The notes beneath the pieces were generated by a model. It had not been told where the DNA came from, ran no database searches, and saw nothing but the letters and a program-made list of their open reading frames with translations. Of a stretch of DNA of 64,000 nt, positions 1-9,653 are shown in pieces (position 1 is the first letter of the stretch; the number at the start of each line of letters is the position of its first letter). The stretch spans positions 682,001-746,000 of the forward strand of contig NZ_JADPQG010000002.1 in NCBI RefSeq assembly GCF_015687175.1. Direction: 5' to 3'. A program made the translations under genes and the position numbers. Origin of the DNA: Reinekea sp. G2M2-21 (GTDB lineage: Bacteria > Pseudomonadota > Gammaproteobacteria > Pseudomonadales > Natronospirillaceae).

Positions 1-381
1 GACCGTATCGTGCAGTCTTATCTGAATGTTTTAAAAGACGATGTCAGTGCCTTGGTGGTGTCTGCCATTATCCGCCAACTGCCGCGGGGAAACACTACCC
101 AAGAGTCCGTTGCCAGGGCGTTGAATATGTCGTCACGCACGCTGCAACGGAAACTGGCAGACAACGGCAAAAGCTTCCGGCAGTTGTTGGTGAATACCCG
201 TAAAGAATTGGCTTTGCAATATTTACGGCAGGCGTCTATTCCGGTACTCGAAGTCGGTTACCAACTTGGCTTTACCGAACCGGCAAACTTTACCCGTGCG
301 TTTAAGCAATGGACGGGGCAGCCGCCTGCGCTTTACCGACAACAAGCACTCGCAGCAAAAGACCCAGACTCAACCAAATAA
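1..381 (+). CDS. AraC-family transcriptional regulator, C-terminal part
   Basis: The reading frame is open from base 1, so the gene starts upstream of the window and only the last 126 residues are seen. They carry a complete AraC-type double helix-turn-helix: a first HTH around SSRTLQRKLADNG and a second around VGYQLGFTEPANFTRAFKQW, ending in the family's usual G-x-x-P-x-x-Y-R. The sensing domain is outside the window. The gene converges on an export operon and its last 80 bases overlap the 3' end of the second permease gene on the other strand. Control of that operon is possible from position alone but not shown. Confidence 0.9.
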   Translation, partial: DRIVQSYLNVLKDDVSALVVSAIIRQLPRGNTTQESVARALNMSSRTLQRKLADNGKSFRQLLVNTRKELALQYLRQASIPVLEVGYQLGFTEPANFTRAFKQWTGQPPALYRQQALAAKDPDSTK

Positions 382-1429
382 ACGCGTTACGCCACCCAAC
401 GGTATAGTCAGGCGTGTGGTGCATAAAGGCGACATCAATCATCGCGTTTATGCCCCAGGTTGATGGGATCCAGGGTGCCAGTGTTTGCACCCAGGGCGCC
501 ATCGCAAAGCTCGGCCAACTGGCCCCGGCCATCAGCAAGAAGGGGACTGCCAGAGGCAGCAGCCAGATAATGGCCGACTCCTGCTCGCGAAAACCAATAC
601 TGAGCACCATGCCGAAACCGATCACAGCCAGTAAGAAGGGCGTCACGACCGACAGCATTTGCAGGCCACTGCCTTCAATAAAAACACCTTGCCATGGGAG
701 AATCATCCGGTAAAAAAAGACGATCAGCGCAAGACCACTGAGCAGGTAAATGCTGACGTGAGCCAACCACACCATAACCGGTTGCCCCAGCGGTCGCTGC
801 ATTTCAAAGCGATAACCCCAATGCATTCCGAGTGCAATCATAATGACCTGTTGCACAATCACCAGAAAGACCGCCGGTACCAAATACTGCATGTAACTGG
901 CGTTGTCGTTAAACAGTTGCGTGATGTCCAGTTTGATCGGGTCCGCCAGTTGTGCAGCGGTAATGCCATTACCTTCTAATGTCAGAAAGGCCTGTTCTGA
1001 ATAGCTTTCGTTTAAGGCTTGCAGTGTTTGTGCGATGGCGCGCATCGCCGTGCTGTAAACCAAAAAATTGTCTGCCTTGCCGCCATAAGCCATCACGACC
1101 TGTTGTTGATGAGCAATGCGCGTGTCAGCGAGATTGGGGATGTGTAGAAAAGCTTGCGCGTCCGTCTGCTGTTGCCAGACGGCTTGATCAGGCTCTCCGG
1201 GATAGACCGCAATCACCTGCAATTTCGGGTGAGCGTCGAACTGCGCTATCCAGTCACGGCTGGTCGCCGATTGTTGATCATCCCAAACGATCAGTGGAAT
1301 GTTATCCACCACGGCGTGCTGGTACGGTAGCGGGTAAAAGAATGCGTACAGAATCGGCGCACCGAGCAGAATCAACAATGCGCCACGATGTCGGTTTAGC
1401 CAGGAAATTTCTTGGATTAACGTGTTCAT
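302..1429 (-). CDS. ABC-2 type exporter permease (second of pair)
   Basis: This 375-residue inner-membrane protein has the ABC-2 permease layout. There is one N-terminal membrane helix (about residues 15-35), a long periplasmic stretch (about 40-185), then five or six helices to the C-terminus. The region near residue 300 (AGASWPSFAMAPW) matches the conserved ABC-2 segment before the last helices. It is last in a four-gene minus-strand operon after TolC, HlyD and a sister permease, 13 bases from the latter. It probably exports a drug or small molecule as a heterodimer with that sister. No ATPase gene is present beside it. Its last 80 bases overlap the convergent AraC gene. Confidence 0.85.
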   Translation of the reverse strand: MNTLIQEISWLNRHRGALLILLGAPILYAFFYPLPYQHAVVDNIPLIVWDDQQSATSRDWIAQFDAHPKLQVIAVYPGEPDQAVWQQQTDAQAFLHIPNLADTRIAHQQQVVMAYGGKADNFLVYSTAMRAIAQTLQALNESYSEQAFLTLEGNGITAAQLADPIKLDITQLFNDNASYMQYLVPAVFLVIVQQVIMIALGMHWGYRFEMQRPLGQPVMVWLAHVSIYLLSGLALIVFFYRMILPWQGVFIEGSGLQMLSVVTPFLLAVIGFGMVLSIGFREQESAIIWLLPLAVPFLLMAGASWPSFAMAPWVQTLAPWIPSTWGINAMIDVAFMHHTPDYTVGWRNAFIWLSLGLLLRVLVVGKAQAAAPSIA

Positions 1430-1442
1430 AGTTCGTGCCCTG

Positions 1443-2612
1443 TTAATGCTGATGCCAGAGTTCTTGTCGGGAAACTTTACTGCGCAGCAACATCATGCCG
1501 AGCACGCCAAAGCAAAGTGCAAAAACCGCTACAATAGACAGCTGCGGCCACACATCAAACAGATTTTGCTGCCAATGCAGGATGGCGTTCTGGCAACGCA
1601 CCAAAATTCCGATGGGTAAAAACGCCAGCCACAATTGAGAAACCCAATTCATATTGAACGTGGGAAAGGTGACGCCGATAAACGCGAAAGCCGGGGTGGT
1701 GTAAAACGCAGCCAAACTCAATGCCTGCCGGTAATTGGCCGTGAGCGCCACCACCAACAATCCTGCCGTATGGTAGCAAAACTGTGTTAGCCAACTGGCG
1801 ACGAGCAGGCTCGGCAGTGAAGCATAACCACCGGCGTTATTCTCCGCGAAAATGGCGACGTCAATCAGACCAATCCATAACGCCAATACCACCGCTGGTA
1901 TCAACAGCTTTGATGTCAAGGCGAGCGACAAGTGATTGCCACTAGCGCGGTACCACTGTTCAATGGTGCCATCTTTGAATTCTTTGCCGAGTGCGATCAC
2001 GGTTACCACCATTACCAGAACGTGCCACAGGTGTGGCAGCATGGTGGCCAGCAAAAAAGTTCGATAATTCAAATAGCTGTTGCCCAAAACACTGCGCGCG
2101 CTTTTGATCGGCAACACATTCGCCAGGGCCTGTTCTTTCATTTGGCCACCGACCATCAGCGCGCTGGCGCTGTCGCGTAGACTGCTTTCAATCACCTGAC
2201 GCAGTACCTGGCTGCTGATGGTGTTACCCAACATGAAATTCTGTTGGTTCACGAAAACGTTAATACTCACCTGTTCACCGGCGATCAGCTGTCGCTGGTA
2301 GTCTGCTGGGATAATCAGGTACCCGAATGTGGTTTTATCCTGAGCTCGTTGCAAAGCGCGGTGCGCATCCGGTAATTGGTCTGCAATACTGATCGATGAG
2401 CTGGCGTCCAAGCGAAATTGCAAATCGCGTGAAGCCGCGGAACGATCCAGGTCGACAATATCGAGCGCCACATTGTTCACTGACGGAGTCGATATCACGC
2501 CATTGACGGTAACAAACGCAAGCAAAGGCAGCAAAAAAAGGGACGCCCAATAGGTCGGTTGCGTCAGAATACGCCTCCATTCCCGTTGGACGCCCAGCCA
2601 AAAAACGCTCAT
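1443..2612 (-). CDS. ABC-2 type exporter permease (first of pair)
   Basis: This is a 389-residue ABC-2 permease with an N-terminal helix (about 20-40), a large periplasmic domain, then a cluster of helices from about residue 190. The WPSF/FPTF-like segment (VTFPTFNMNW) precedes the final helices, as in YhhJ/YbhS-type permeases. The start codon overlaps the end of the HlyD-like gene by 4 bases, so the two are probably translationally coupled. With its paralogue downstream it should form the inner-membrane channel of a TolC-dependent exporter. The substrate is unknown. Confidence 0.85.
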   Translation of the reverse strand: MSVFWLGVQREWRRILTQPTYWASLFLLPLLAFVTVNGVISTPSVNNVALDIVDLDRSAASRDLQFRLDASSSISIADQLPDAHRALQRAQDKTTFGYLIIPADYQRQLIAGEQVSINVFVNQQNFMLGNTISSQVLRQVIESSLRDSASALMVGGQMKEQALANVLPIKSARSVLGNSYLNYRTFLLATMLPHLWHVLVMVVTVIALGKEFKDGTIEQWYRASGNHLSLALTSKLLIPAVVLALWIGLIDVAIFAENNAGGYASLPSLLVASWLTQFCYHTAGLLVVALTANYRQALSLAAFYTTPAFAFIGVTFPTFNMNWVSQLWLAFLPIGILVRCQNAILHWQQNLFDVWPQLSIVAVFALCFGVLGMMLLRSKVSRQELWHQH

Positions 2613-3595
2613 GAATGTGACTCAGCCAGATTAATGACTGCGGACATTCCTGCGCGCCAGTTCTGCAAGGGAATCTGTGGTCTTGCGTGAACTTCAAACG
2701 TTTTTAAATCGTATTCGCCGGGTTTGGTAGCCCGCCAGTTTGCGTAGTCACCCATGGCCGAGACAAAGTCCACGGTGAAGCGTTCAGTAACATCTAACGC
2801 AGGCAGGTAGGCGTTAAATGAGGCACCTTTGTTGAAGTCAGATAGTTGATCTTCACTGACATGGAAACGGATATAGGCATCGTCCAGATTCACCAGCGTC
2901 ACCACAGGAAACCCTGCCGGTGAGATTTCGCCTTCGTGAATCAGAACAGATGTCACTTCCCCCGACTTGTTACTGCTGATACGGGTTTCCGCCATCGCGG
3001 CATCCACTTCGGCCAGCACGCCTTCGGCGGCGCGTAGGTCACTTTCAGCGGCGCTGATCAGCTCTTGATCGGTTCCGTTGGTCGCCATCTGGTAGCGCTG
3101 TGTTGCCGCCTGCATGGCAAAGTTTGCCGCGTTAGCCTGTGCCTTGGCTTCGTCTAATTTTTGCTCTGGTACCAGTCCGTCGTTGAATAAATTGGATAAA
3201 CGGGTCAGAGACTTCTGTGCCAACTCTGACGCCGTCTGCGCTTGCAGCATATTGTCTTTAGCCATCGCCACTTCTTCATCTCGAGCACCGCGAACCGCGC
3301 GGTCTTTTAACGCACTTTTGGCTTCAATCAGTGCCAGTGCCTGTTCACGCTTGGCGATCAGTTCCGGGCTTTCCAGTGTGAAAATCAAATCGCCGGGTGC
3401 GACAGTTTGGCCTTCGCGAACTGAAATGGATTCAACGCGGCCGGGTATTTTAGCGCTGATGCGAATTTCAGGCGCTTCAACGGTCGCTTGTAATAGATGA
3501 TCGGCACTGTTGCTCTGCAAAAAATAGCCATAACCGATAAAGGCGACCAACGCTGCTATGTACAGTGCCGTTATGATACTGGTGGTACGTTTCAT
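2609..3595 (-). CDS. HlyD-family periplasmic adaptor (membrane fusion protein)
   Basis: This 328-residue adaptor links an inner-membrane exporter to TolC. An N-terminal membrane anchor (about residues 8-26) is followed by the first lipoyl half (SAKIPGRVESISVREGQTV, about 47-65). A long alpha-helical hairpin rich in Ala, Glu and Lys spans about 80-190, and the second lipoyl half and beta-barrel (SGEVTSVLIHEGEISPAG) begin at about 205. This resembles YbhG/YhiI adaptors. It sits between the TolC gene (24 bases upstream) and two ABC-2 permeases, which fixes its role as the periplasmic bridge of the complex. Confidence 0.92.
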   Translation of the reverse strand: MKRTTSIITALYIAALVAFIGYGYFLQSNSADHLLQATVEAPEIRISAKIPGRVESISVREGQTVAPGDLIFTLESPELIAKREQALALIEAKSALKDRAVRGARDEEVAMAKDNMLQAQTASELAQKSLTRLSNLFNDGLVPEQKLDEAKAQANAANFAMQAATQRYQMATNGTDQELISAAESDLRAAEGVLAEVDAAMAETRISSNKSGEVTSVLIHEGEISPAGFPVVTLVNLDDAYIRFHVSEDQLSDFNKGASFNAYLPALDVTERFTVDFVSAMGDYANWRATKPGEYDLKTFEVHARPQIPLQNWRAGMSAVINLAESHS

Positions 3596-3619
3596 GTGAC
3601 TCTCTCGTTAATGCAAGAA

Positions 3620-4933
3620 TTAAAACAGCTGAAAAAAGGAACTTTGCTGGGCGGTCAGCGCCGTGAGTTCAGCCAGCGCGGTGTAATAGTCATACAGCGC
3701 CTTTTGACTTTCCAACTGCAAACCGGTCAGCAACAACTGGGCGTCAATTTCATCGAGCGACGTGGCGATACCCTGGGCAAAGGCGGACTGCCGAAGACGC
3801 AGATTTTCCTCGGCCAGGGTGATGCTGGACTGCAGTGCCAGATAACTTTCTTCGGCGTACGCAATGGTCGTCTGTTTCTGTTCGATGAGAATGCGGATGT
3901 CTCTGGCCGCCTGCGACCGTTTCAGATCCGCGGCGTCTATGGACGCTTTATAGCGCGCACTGGATTTGAAGCGATTGCCTTGACCAAAGAGCTTCCATTG
4001 CACATGAATGCCCGCAGCCCACTCCGGATCCAATTGCGTAAGGTCATCCGTGGCTAATTCCACATTGGCAAACAATGCCACGGTGGGTAAGAATTCGGCG
4101 CGACTGGCCTGCAAGCCGGCTTGTGCCTTAGCCTGTTGTGCGTTGATTTGGGCGACACCCGGATGATTGCGAACAGCCCGCAGGGCCAGCGCATTGTCGT
4201 TTAAGTGCTGGTAAGAGCGGAAACTGAGAGACTGCTCCGGTAATGCGACCTGCGATGTGAACAACGCACGATACGCGCTGACCGCCAGCTCATGTTCGGC
4301 GTAGGCGTTGCGCCATTCTCTCCGTGCTTTGTCGCGCTCCACTTCTGCTTGCAAGCGTTCGGTGTAGGCAATAGATCCTTCTTCTTGCATGCGGATGGCG
4401 CGCTGCAGATGCTGCTCGAGGTTCTCGAAGGCCAGGCGGCGAATGTGTTCGTTTTCTGCGGTCAGATTCACGCTTAAGAAACGTCGAACAAATTGGGTAA
4501 ACAATTCGTTCTGCGCCTGTTGTTTAGCCGCGCGCTGATGGGCAACGTCGGCTTCGCTGGCCGCGATGCCAGCGCTGATTTTACCGCCGGTATAGAGTGG
4601 CAAAGTCGTGGTGATTTGCGTATCCCAGAAAGTTTCGTCCTGAATTGGAAAATACACCGGTTGACCTTGCGGCATCAGGACACTGGTGTCGATCCACAGG
4701 CCCAGTTCATCATTGAGCATATTCCACTGGCTGCTGAACTCCACGCCGGGCAAGCGTTTGGCTTTTGCGTCTCCCACCTGCGCCTGAGCGGCATCGATGA
4801 GGAAGTTTTCGGCGGCCAGACCGGCGTGTTCATTGAGTAGTTGTTGCCAGGCTTCGTGAATGGAGACATCGGCCATGCTGGTACCCGCGCTCAGTAACAG
4901 CACGGAAAAGAATAAAGTTTTGGGGTGTTTCAT
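3620..4933 (-). CDS. TolC-family outer membrane efflux protein
   Basis: The protein has 437 residues from the ATG at 4933. That start was preferred over one 60 codons upstream because it begins a clean signal peptide (MKHPKTLFF... to about Ala21) and the longer form has a basic, non-hydrophobic leader. The mature protein shows the two long helical repeats of OMF proteins (AEVERDKARREWRNAYAEHELA in the first half; LAEENLRLRQSAFAQGIAT in the second). It is the first gene of the export operon and supplies the outer-membrane duct. The region to 5125 holds divergent promoters for this operon and the GrpB gene. Confidence 0.9.
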   Translation of the reverse strand: MKHPKTLFFSVLLLSAGTSMADVSIHEAWQQLLNEHAGLAAENFLIDAAQAQVGDAKAKRLPGVEFSSQWNMLNDELGLWIDTSVLMPQGQPVYFPIQDETFWDTQITTTLPLYTGGKISAGIAASEADVAHQRAAKQQAQNELFTQFVRRFLSVNLTAENEHIRRLAFENLEQHLQRAIRMQEEGSIAYTERLQAEVERDKARREWRNAYAEHELAVSAYRALFTSQVALPEQSLSFRSYQHLNDNALALRAVRNHPGVAQINAQQAKAQAGLQASRAEFLPTVALFANVELATDDLTQLDPEWAAGIHVQWKLFGQGNRFKSSARYKASIDAADLKRSQAARDIRILIEQKQTTIAYAEESYLALQSSITLAEENLRLRQSAFAQGIATSLDEIDAQLLLTGLQLESQKALYDYYTALAELTALTAQQSSFFQLF

Positions 4934-5125
4934 GTTGCAAGTCAGTTCTAACCAGTGGACGGCACAGTCTACGGAGCGAACCGTAATCACCCTTATCCTG
5001 ACGCGCCAAACGCTTATCATTTGCAACAAGTGACTTCTGGCGCGTTCTTGCAGGTGCCTAACGCTGTAAATGCTAGCGATGTTGGTTACTATGCCGGTTT
5101 GGATGAGATGCAAGCAGAGGCGACT

Positions 5126-5656
5126 ATGATCGGGTTACCACGTGGAACAGTTCAGTTGCGGCCATACCGCCCTCATTGGGCCAATGACTATGACTCTGAG
5201 TGCCAACGGTTAACACAAGCCGGTGGCCGCGTAGATTTACGCATTGCCCACGTCGGCAGCACTGCGGTTCCAGGGTTGGCCGCCAAGCCGATTATCGACA
5301 TCGCGATCGAAGTGGCCACGCTGGCTGACATTCAAGCCCTGGTAGCGCCCTTTACCGAGCTGGGCTACCAATACTTTGGCGAACGCCACATTAAAGGTGA
5401 TTATTTTTTTGCCAAAGGTGCAGAGCACTGCCGGACGCATTATGTGCACGTTTCTTTACCGGACAGTCATCGCTTTGAGCATTACCTGATATTCTGTGAT
5501 GCGCTTCGCAGTGACGTTGCTTTGAGAGAGAAGTATCAGCAGCGGAAGGAAATGTTGGCAGAACTGCATGCGGACGATCGCCGGACTTACACCGAGCAAA
5601 AAGGAGAATTAATTGAACGGGTACTTGCGCAATTCACGAACAGCACGAACCAATAA
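5126..5656 (+). CDS. GrpB/UPF0157 family protein (nucleotidyltransferase-like)
   Basis: The protein has 176 residues from the ATG at 5126, which follows an AGAGG ribosome site. A longer frame from 4955 exists, but its first 57 codons do not resemble the family. The family signature is clear: HVGSTAVPGLAAKPIIDI (about residues 38-55) is the GrpB/DinB-associated nucleotidyltransferase-fold core with paired acidic residues, followed by the RTHYVHV and LIFCDALRSD segments. The biochemical activity of this family is not firmly known. The gene stands alone, divergent from the export operon and just upstream of a small membrane protein gene. Confidence 0.88.
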   Translation: MIGLPRGTVQLRPYRPHWANDYDSECQRLTQAGGRVDLRIAHVGSTAVPGLAAKPIIDIAIEVATLADIQALVAPFTELGYQYFGERHIKGDYFFAKGAEHCRTHYVHVSLPDSHRFEHYLIFCDALRSDVALREKYQQRKEMLAELHADDRRTYTEQKGELIERVLAQFTNSTNQ

Positions 5657-5668
5657 AAAACGACATTC

Positions 5669-5935
5669 GTGTTGGTGTTGATACTGGCGACACTGGGCTA
5701 TCTGCTGCTGAATGCCGTTTTTATTCATTGGCCGTTCATACCGGGTCTGGTTACCCTGGTGTTTTGGGCCGGCGTTGGTCCGGCGCTGGCGAGCATAAGC
5801 GTTTGGGTCTTTACCAAACGTGCTTTTACGCAGCCCCGCTCGTGGATTGTTGTTTCAGGGGCGATGACTGTTTTGTTCATAACCGCAGGACGGATGTCTT
5901 TATATGTGATCGCCCAATTATGGGCGTCGGTGTGA
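5669..5935 (+). CDS. small membrane protein, unknown function
   Basis: This 88-residue protein starts at GTG 5669 with no good ribosome site, 12 bases after the GrpB-like gene. Almost all of it is hydrophobic: three membrane segments at about 3-20, 25-46 and 58-83. I recognise no family. It may be cotranscribed with the gene before it. The true start is uncertain. Confidence 0.5.
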   Translation: MLVLILATLGYLLLNAVFIHWPFIPGLVTLVFWAGVGPALASISVWVFTKRAFTQPRSWIVVSGAMTVLFITAGRMSLYVIAQLWASV

Positions 5936-5977
5936 GTCACAAACAGTACTGATTCGCTCGGTCCTGTTATCTCGCCG

Positions 5978-8011
5978 TTAAATTTTAAACTGACTCACCT
6001 GGCTGGCCAGATCACCGGCCAACCGCGCCAATTCGTCACTGGCGGTGGCGATCTGTGTGGCACTTTCGCCGGTTTCCGTGGACAGTTGGCTGATTTCATT
6101 GGCGCGGTCACTGATTTCATTGGAGACCGAACTCTGTTCTTCGGTGGCGGTGGCAATCTGCAGGCTCATGTCTGAAATCTGGTTGACCGCCACTTGAGAT
6201 TGGTTAAGGACATCGGCCAGGTTTTTTATCTTGGAAACAATGATATCTGTCTGCTTAGCACCGTTGGTCATGGCGCTGACCGAGCTGTGCGCACCTGCTT
6301 GTAACTTGGTAATCATCTGCTCGATTTCACCGGCTGAATTCTGTGTACTCTGTGCCAGTGAGCGTACTTCATCAGCAACGACGGCAAAGCCTCGACCCTG
6401 ATCTCCGGCGCGCGCCGCTTCAATAGCGGCGTTTAGCGCCAGCAGATTGGTTTGATCAGCGATGCCCTTAATAACGTCAAGAATACCGCCAATATCGCTG
6501 GCACCCTTTTCCAGTTGCTGAATCAGGTCGACGGCGTTTTTAATCTGCCGTTCCAGTTCCTGTACTTCCGTCACCGTGTCCCGCACGACGGTTGCACTGC
6601 TGTCCATCTGGTCGCTGGTGGTTTTCGCTGCGTTGGAGGCTTCCACCGTGTTCTGTGTCACCTCGGCAATGCTTGCGCTCATTTCGGTAATGGCGGAGGC
6701 CACTTGATCGGTGGCGAGTTGCTGTCGATTGACGGTTGCGGTGGTTTGTTCGGTAATGGCCGCCAGCTCTTCGGCAGCAGAGGCTTGCTGGTCTGCTGAT
6801 GTGGCAATGTGATTCACCATGGTGTGTAATTTGGATACCATGCTCTTCATGGATTTTTGTAGTGTGCCGACTTCATCATGCTGCGTAATCGCAACATCAA
6901 CGGTTAAGTCGCCGTCAGCGATGTCACTGGCGGATTGGGACACGGCCATGATCGGTAAACTAATGCTGCGGGCGATGACCATACCGATCAGAACGACGAT
7001 AACAATGGTCACCGCAAACAAGCCAATCGCAATTTGCCACAGCGTTGTGATAGCAGCGAACGCTTCGGCTTCATCCATTTCCGCAATCAGCGCCCAGGTA
7101 AAGTCACCGATTTCGATTGGCGTAAAGGCTGACAGAACGGCCGTACCAACGGGATTGGAAATATGCGCAATTCCAGAATTGCCAGAAAACACCTGCCGGG
7201 TTGCTTCTGTCGCCACACCATTGTCTGACACGGAGCCGGTGAAGGAGGCAGCGACCGAGCGCGCTTTGGGGTCCAGAAAGGAGTCGGAACGCATACGATT
7301 GTCTGGGCCGACCAAGTAAGTCTCTCCAGACTCACCCATGCCATCGCGACGATGCATGATGGCGTTTATTTCTGTCAGTGGCAGTTGCATAGCCAGATAG
7401 CCCATCCGTTTACGGGTCAATGCATCCACCAGCGGTGTCATCATGAAAGCAGCGGGTTCATTATTAGACGGCGTGTAAGGTAGAAAATCGGCTATCGATA
7501 CAACATCATCTGGTGCCGTCTGGGCTTTTTCGAAAACCTTGTAGAAGGACGTGTTTTTCAAGGTTTCACTGGTCAGTGATTGGCCTAAATCGGACTCGCG
7601 TGCCGCCGAAAAAACAACGTACCCATCCGTGTTAACCAGGAACAGATCGTACCAATGTGTTCTGTCGACAATAGACGTAAAACGCGGTTGGTAGATACTT
7701 TCCAATAGTTCCCACTGTCCATCCTTAATGCTGTTTCCGGCGGTTTTGAACGCTTTGTTTATTTTTGACATGGCCTGAACCGTTGCTGGGTCTTCTTTAA
7801 TTACGTTCAGGGTGGTTAGTGTGTTTTCGATAAAGTCGTCGATCTGTTTGTGCTTAATTTCGCGGACGGCTTCTAATTGATTGAGGGACTGGATTTCCAG
7901 CGCGTCGCTGGCTTTGTTGAGGGTAATCCAAACCAAAATGATCATAGGGAGAATGGACAAAGACAAAAAAGCAACCAATAACTTTTGGAACAGCTTTTTG
8001 AAGTGGAACAT
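5978..8011 (-). CDS. methyl-accepting chemotaxis protein with periplasmic Cache domain
   Basis: This chemoreceptor has 677 residues from the ATG at 8011, chosen over ATG 8044 because a GAGG ribosome site lies 7 bases before it. It has an N-terminal helix, a periplasmic double-Cache (dCache_1-like) sensor of about 290 residues (the [12 protein letters not shown] segment is typical), a second membrane helix near residue 310, and a HAMP domain. The cytoplasmic signalling tip is the conserved [33 protein letters not shown] region. No C-terminal CheR-tethering pentapeptide is present. The ligand is unknown. It is transcribed from a likely sigma-28 promoter at 8076-8102. Confidence 0.95.
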   Translation of the reverse strand: MFHFKKLFQKLLVAFLSLSILPMIILVWITLNKASDALEIQSLNQLEAVREIKHKQIDDFIENTLTTLNVIKEDPATVQAMSKINKAFKTAGNSIKDGQWELLESIYQPRFTSIVDRTHWYDLFLVNTDGYVVFSAARESDLGQSLTSETLKNTSFYKVFEKAQTAPDDVVSIADFLPYTPSNNEPAAFMMTPLVDALTRKRMGYLAMQLPLTEINAIMHRRDGMGESGETYLVGPDNRMRSDSFLDPKARSVAASFTGSVSDNGVATEATRQVFSGNSGIAHISNPVGTAVLSAFTPIEIGDFTWALIAEMDEAEAFAAITTLWQIAIGLFAVTIVIVVLIGMVIARSISLPIMAVSQSASDIADGDLTVDVAITQHDEVGTLQKSMKSMVSKLHTMVNHIATSADQQASAAEELAAITEQTTATVNRQQLATDQVASAITEMSASIAEVTQNTVEASNAAKTTSDQMDSSATVVRDTVTEVQELERQIKNAVDLIQQLEKGASDIGGILDVIKGIADQTNLLALNAAIEAARAGDQGRGFAVVADEVRSLAQSTQNSAGEIEQMITKLQAGAHSSVSAMTNGAKQTDIIVSKIKNLADVLNQSQVAVNQISDMSLQIATATEEQSSVSNEISDRANEISQLSTETGESATQIATASDELARLAGDLASQVSQFKI

Positions 8012-8075
8012 AAGCGACCTCATTTCAAGAACATCAGAGAACAATCCGGGTGCCTACCAGGAGAGGGCTTTTTTG

Positions 8076-8102
8076 ATATCGGCCTTGCCACTGAATAGTT
8101 GA
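8076..8102 (-). promoter_or_regulatory. candidate sigma-28 (FliA) promoter of the chemoreceptor gene
   Basis: Reading the minus strand, TCAACTAT, 11 bases, then GCCGATAT. The known FliA consensus is TAAAGTTT-N11-GCCGATAA, so the -10 box matches 7 of 8 and the -35 box 5 of 8 with exact spacing. It lies 65 bases upstream of the chemoreceptor start, as expected for a flagellar-regulon gene. Confidence 0.65.
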
Positions 8103-8214
8103 GATAAAAGATGTCGTGCTTTTAGGTTCAGTAGAATTTGAAATATTCTGTTCATAATGAACTGATGTTTTCAGATCAATAAAAACCTGAAGTTACGTCA
8201 CCAGAAATCCGACC

Positions 8215-8239
8215 AAAAAAAAGCCGGGCAAAGCCCGGC
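8215..8239 (-). terminator. rho-independent terminator after the beta-glucosidase gene
   Basis: On the minus strand a perfect 7-bp stem (GCCGGGC/GCCCGGC, loop TTT) is followed by eight T residues, 27 bases past the GH1 stop codon. It ends the binding protein-permease-permease-GH1 operon. Confidence 0.92.
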
Positions 8240-8265
8240 GAAGTAACACACGACTACCCCAAGAT

Positions 8266-9612
8266 TTATCGTTCGGTTGCGGCTCTGGCCGCCAAAAACG
8301 CCTGCCAGAACTGCCCAGATTTTTTGACCGTACGTTGTTGCGTTGCGTAATCCACATGAACGATGCCAAACCGTTGTGAATAACCATAGGCCCATTCAAA
8401 ATTATCCATGAGACTCCAGGCAAAATAACCTCGAATATCAGCGCCGTCAGCGAGTGCGTTATGCACGGCGAGCAAATGCTGTTGATAGTAATCGGTACGC
8501 ATGTCGTCATTGACTTGCCCATCGACTTTTTCCGTATTGTCGGCAGCGCCATTCTCTGTGATGAAAATGGGGGGCAGATTCGGATAGTGAATCTTCATAT
8601 CGGACATCAGGCGCGTGAGCGCATCCGGGTAGATTTCCCAGCCGATGTCTGTCTTGGGACTGGACTGTTCGACGACGTCTGGTTTGCCATTGTCCCCGGC
8701 TTTTATCACACAACGCGTATAGTAATTGACACCGATAAAATCGATCGGCCGCGCAATAATGGCAAGATCGCCAGGCATTTGCGTGGGCATAAACTCGGTG
8801 TGCGCGGCGACGACTTCAGGAGGGTACTCTGCCGTCATCAACGGGTGTAGAAACCAATCGCCGCCGTCCAATTCAGAAAAACGAGCGGCCTGTTTATCCG
8901 CTTCAGAGTCCGTCAATGGATAGGCCGGCGTGAAATTCAGAACGATGCCATGTTGTGCGTTGGACGCGTTGTTCCGCATGGATGGCAAGGCCAAACCGTG
9001 CGCCAATAACAGATGATGAGCCGCCTGATAGGCCAGTCGTTCATCTTGGTATCCCGGCGCATGACTGCCCCAGCGATAGCCAACAAATGCGGAGCACAGA
9101 GGTTCGTTAAAGGTGGCATAAGAGACAACTTTGTCGCCAAAGCGCTCCGTCACTTTGTTCGCATACGTCGCAAAGGCATAAGCCGTTTCGCGGTTAATCC
9201 AACCGCCTTTGTCTTCCAGATACTGCGGCAGATCCCAATGATAGAGCGTCAGGTAAGGTTGAATACCGCGCGCAATTAAGCCATCGATCAAGCGTTCATA
9301 AAACTGAAACCCAGCCTCGTTCCATTGTCCTGGCATAGGCTCTATGCGCGGCCAGGCAATTGAAAACCGATACGCGTCGACACCCAGCTCTTGAATCAGG
9401 TCCAGATCCTGTTCGAGGCGATTGTAGTGGTCACAAGCAACGGAACCATCATCACCATTGAGGACTTTTCCGGGCGTGGCACAGAAGCGATCCCATATGG
9501 ATTCACAGCGGCCATCAGCGGTGTTCGCGCCTTCAATTTGAAACGATGCAGTCGCTACGCCGAAGACGAATGGCTTCTGTCGCAACGTGCTGTCACTGGG
9601 TAAAACAAACAT
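8266..9612 (-). CDS. GH1 beta-glucosidase
   Basis: This 448-residue glycoside hydrolase family 1 enzyme would cleave cellobiose and short beta-glucosides to glucose by the retaining mechanism. The acid/base glutamate is in TFNEP (E170) and the nucleophile in ITENG (E353). The sugar-binding motif AYRFSIAWPRI and the C-terminal GYFAWSLMDNFEWA are also intact. There is no signal peptide, so it is cytoplasmic. It is last in the operon after the sugar-transport genes, 90 bases from the second permease, which implies hydrolysis of imported oligosaccharides. Expression should follow the LacI-type operator at 13043. Confidence 0.97.
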   Translation of the reverse strand: MFVLPSDSTLRQKPFVFGVATASFQIEGANTADGRCESIWDRFCATPGKVLNGDDGSVACDHYNRLEQDLDLIQELGVDAYRFSIAWPRIEPMPGQWNEAGFQFYERLIDGLIARGIQPYLTLYHWDLPQYLEDKGGWINRETAYAFATYANKVTERFGDKVVSYATFNEPLCSAFVGYRWGSHAPGYQDERLAYQAAHHLLLAHGLALPSMRNNASNAQHGIVLNFTPAYPLTDSEADKQAARFSELDGGDWFLHPLMTAEYPPEVVAAHTEFMPTQMPGDLAIIARPIDFIGVNYYTRCVIKAGDNGKPDVVEQSSPKTDIGWEIYPDALTRLMSDMKIHYPNLPPIFITENGAADNTEKVDGQVNDDMRTDYYQQHLLAVHNALADGADIRGYFAWSLMDNFEWAYGYSQRFGIVHVDYATQQRTVKKSGQFWQAFLAARAATER

Positions 9613-9653
9613 GAATGACTGCCTTTGCTTTGTTTACGGTAGGTTGCTATTGC

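Noticed and set aside
4955-5125. Upstream extension of the GrpB-like gene
   Set aside because: The 57 extra codons have no family similarity and the ATG at 5126 has a good ribosome site.
5237-5449. Reverse frame inside the GrpB-like gene
   Set aside because: Opposite-strand shadow of a clear gene.
8150-8162. GTTCATAATGAAC palindrome as a regulatory operator
   Set aside because: No second copy seen in the window and no regulator to connect it to; could be chance.
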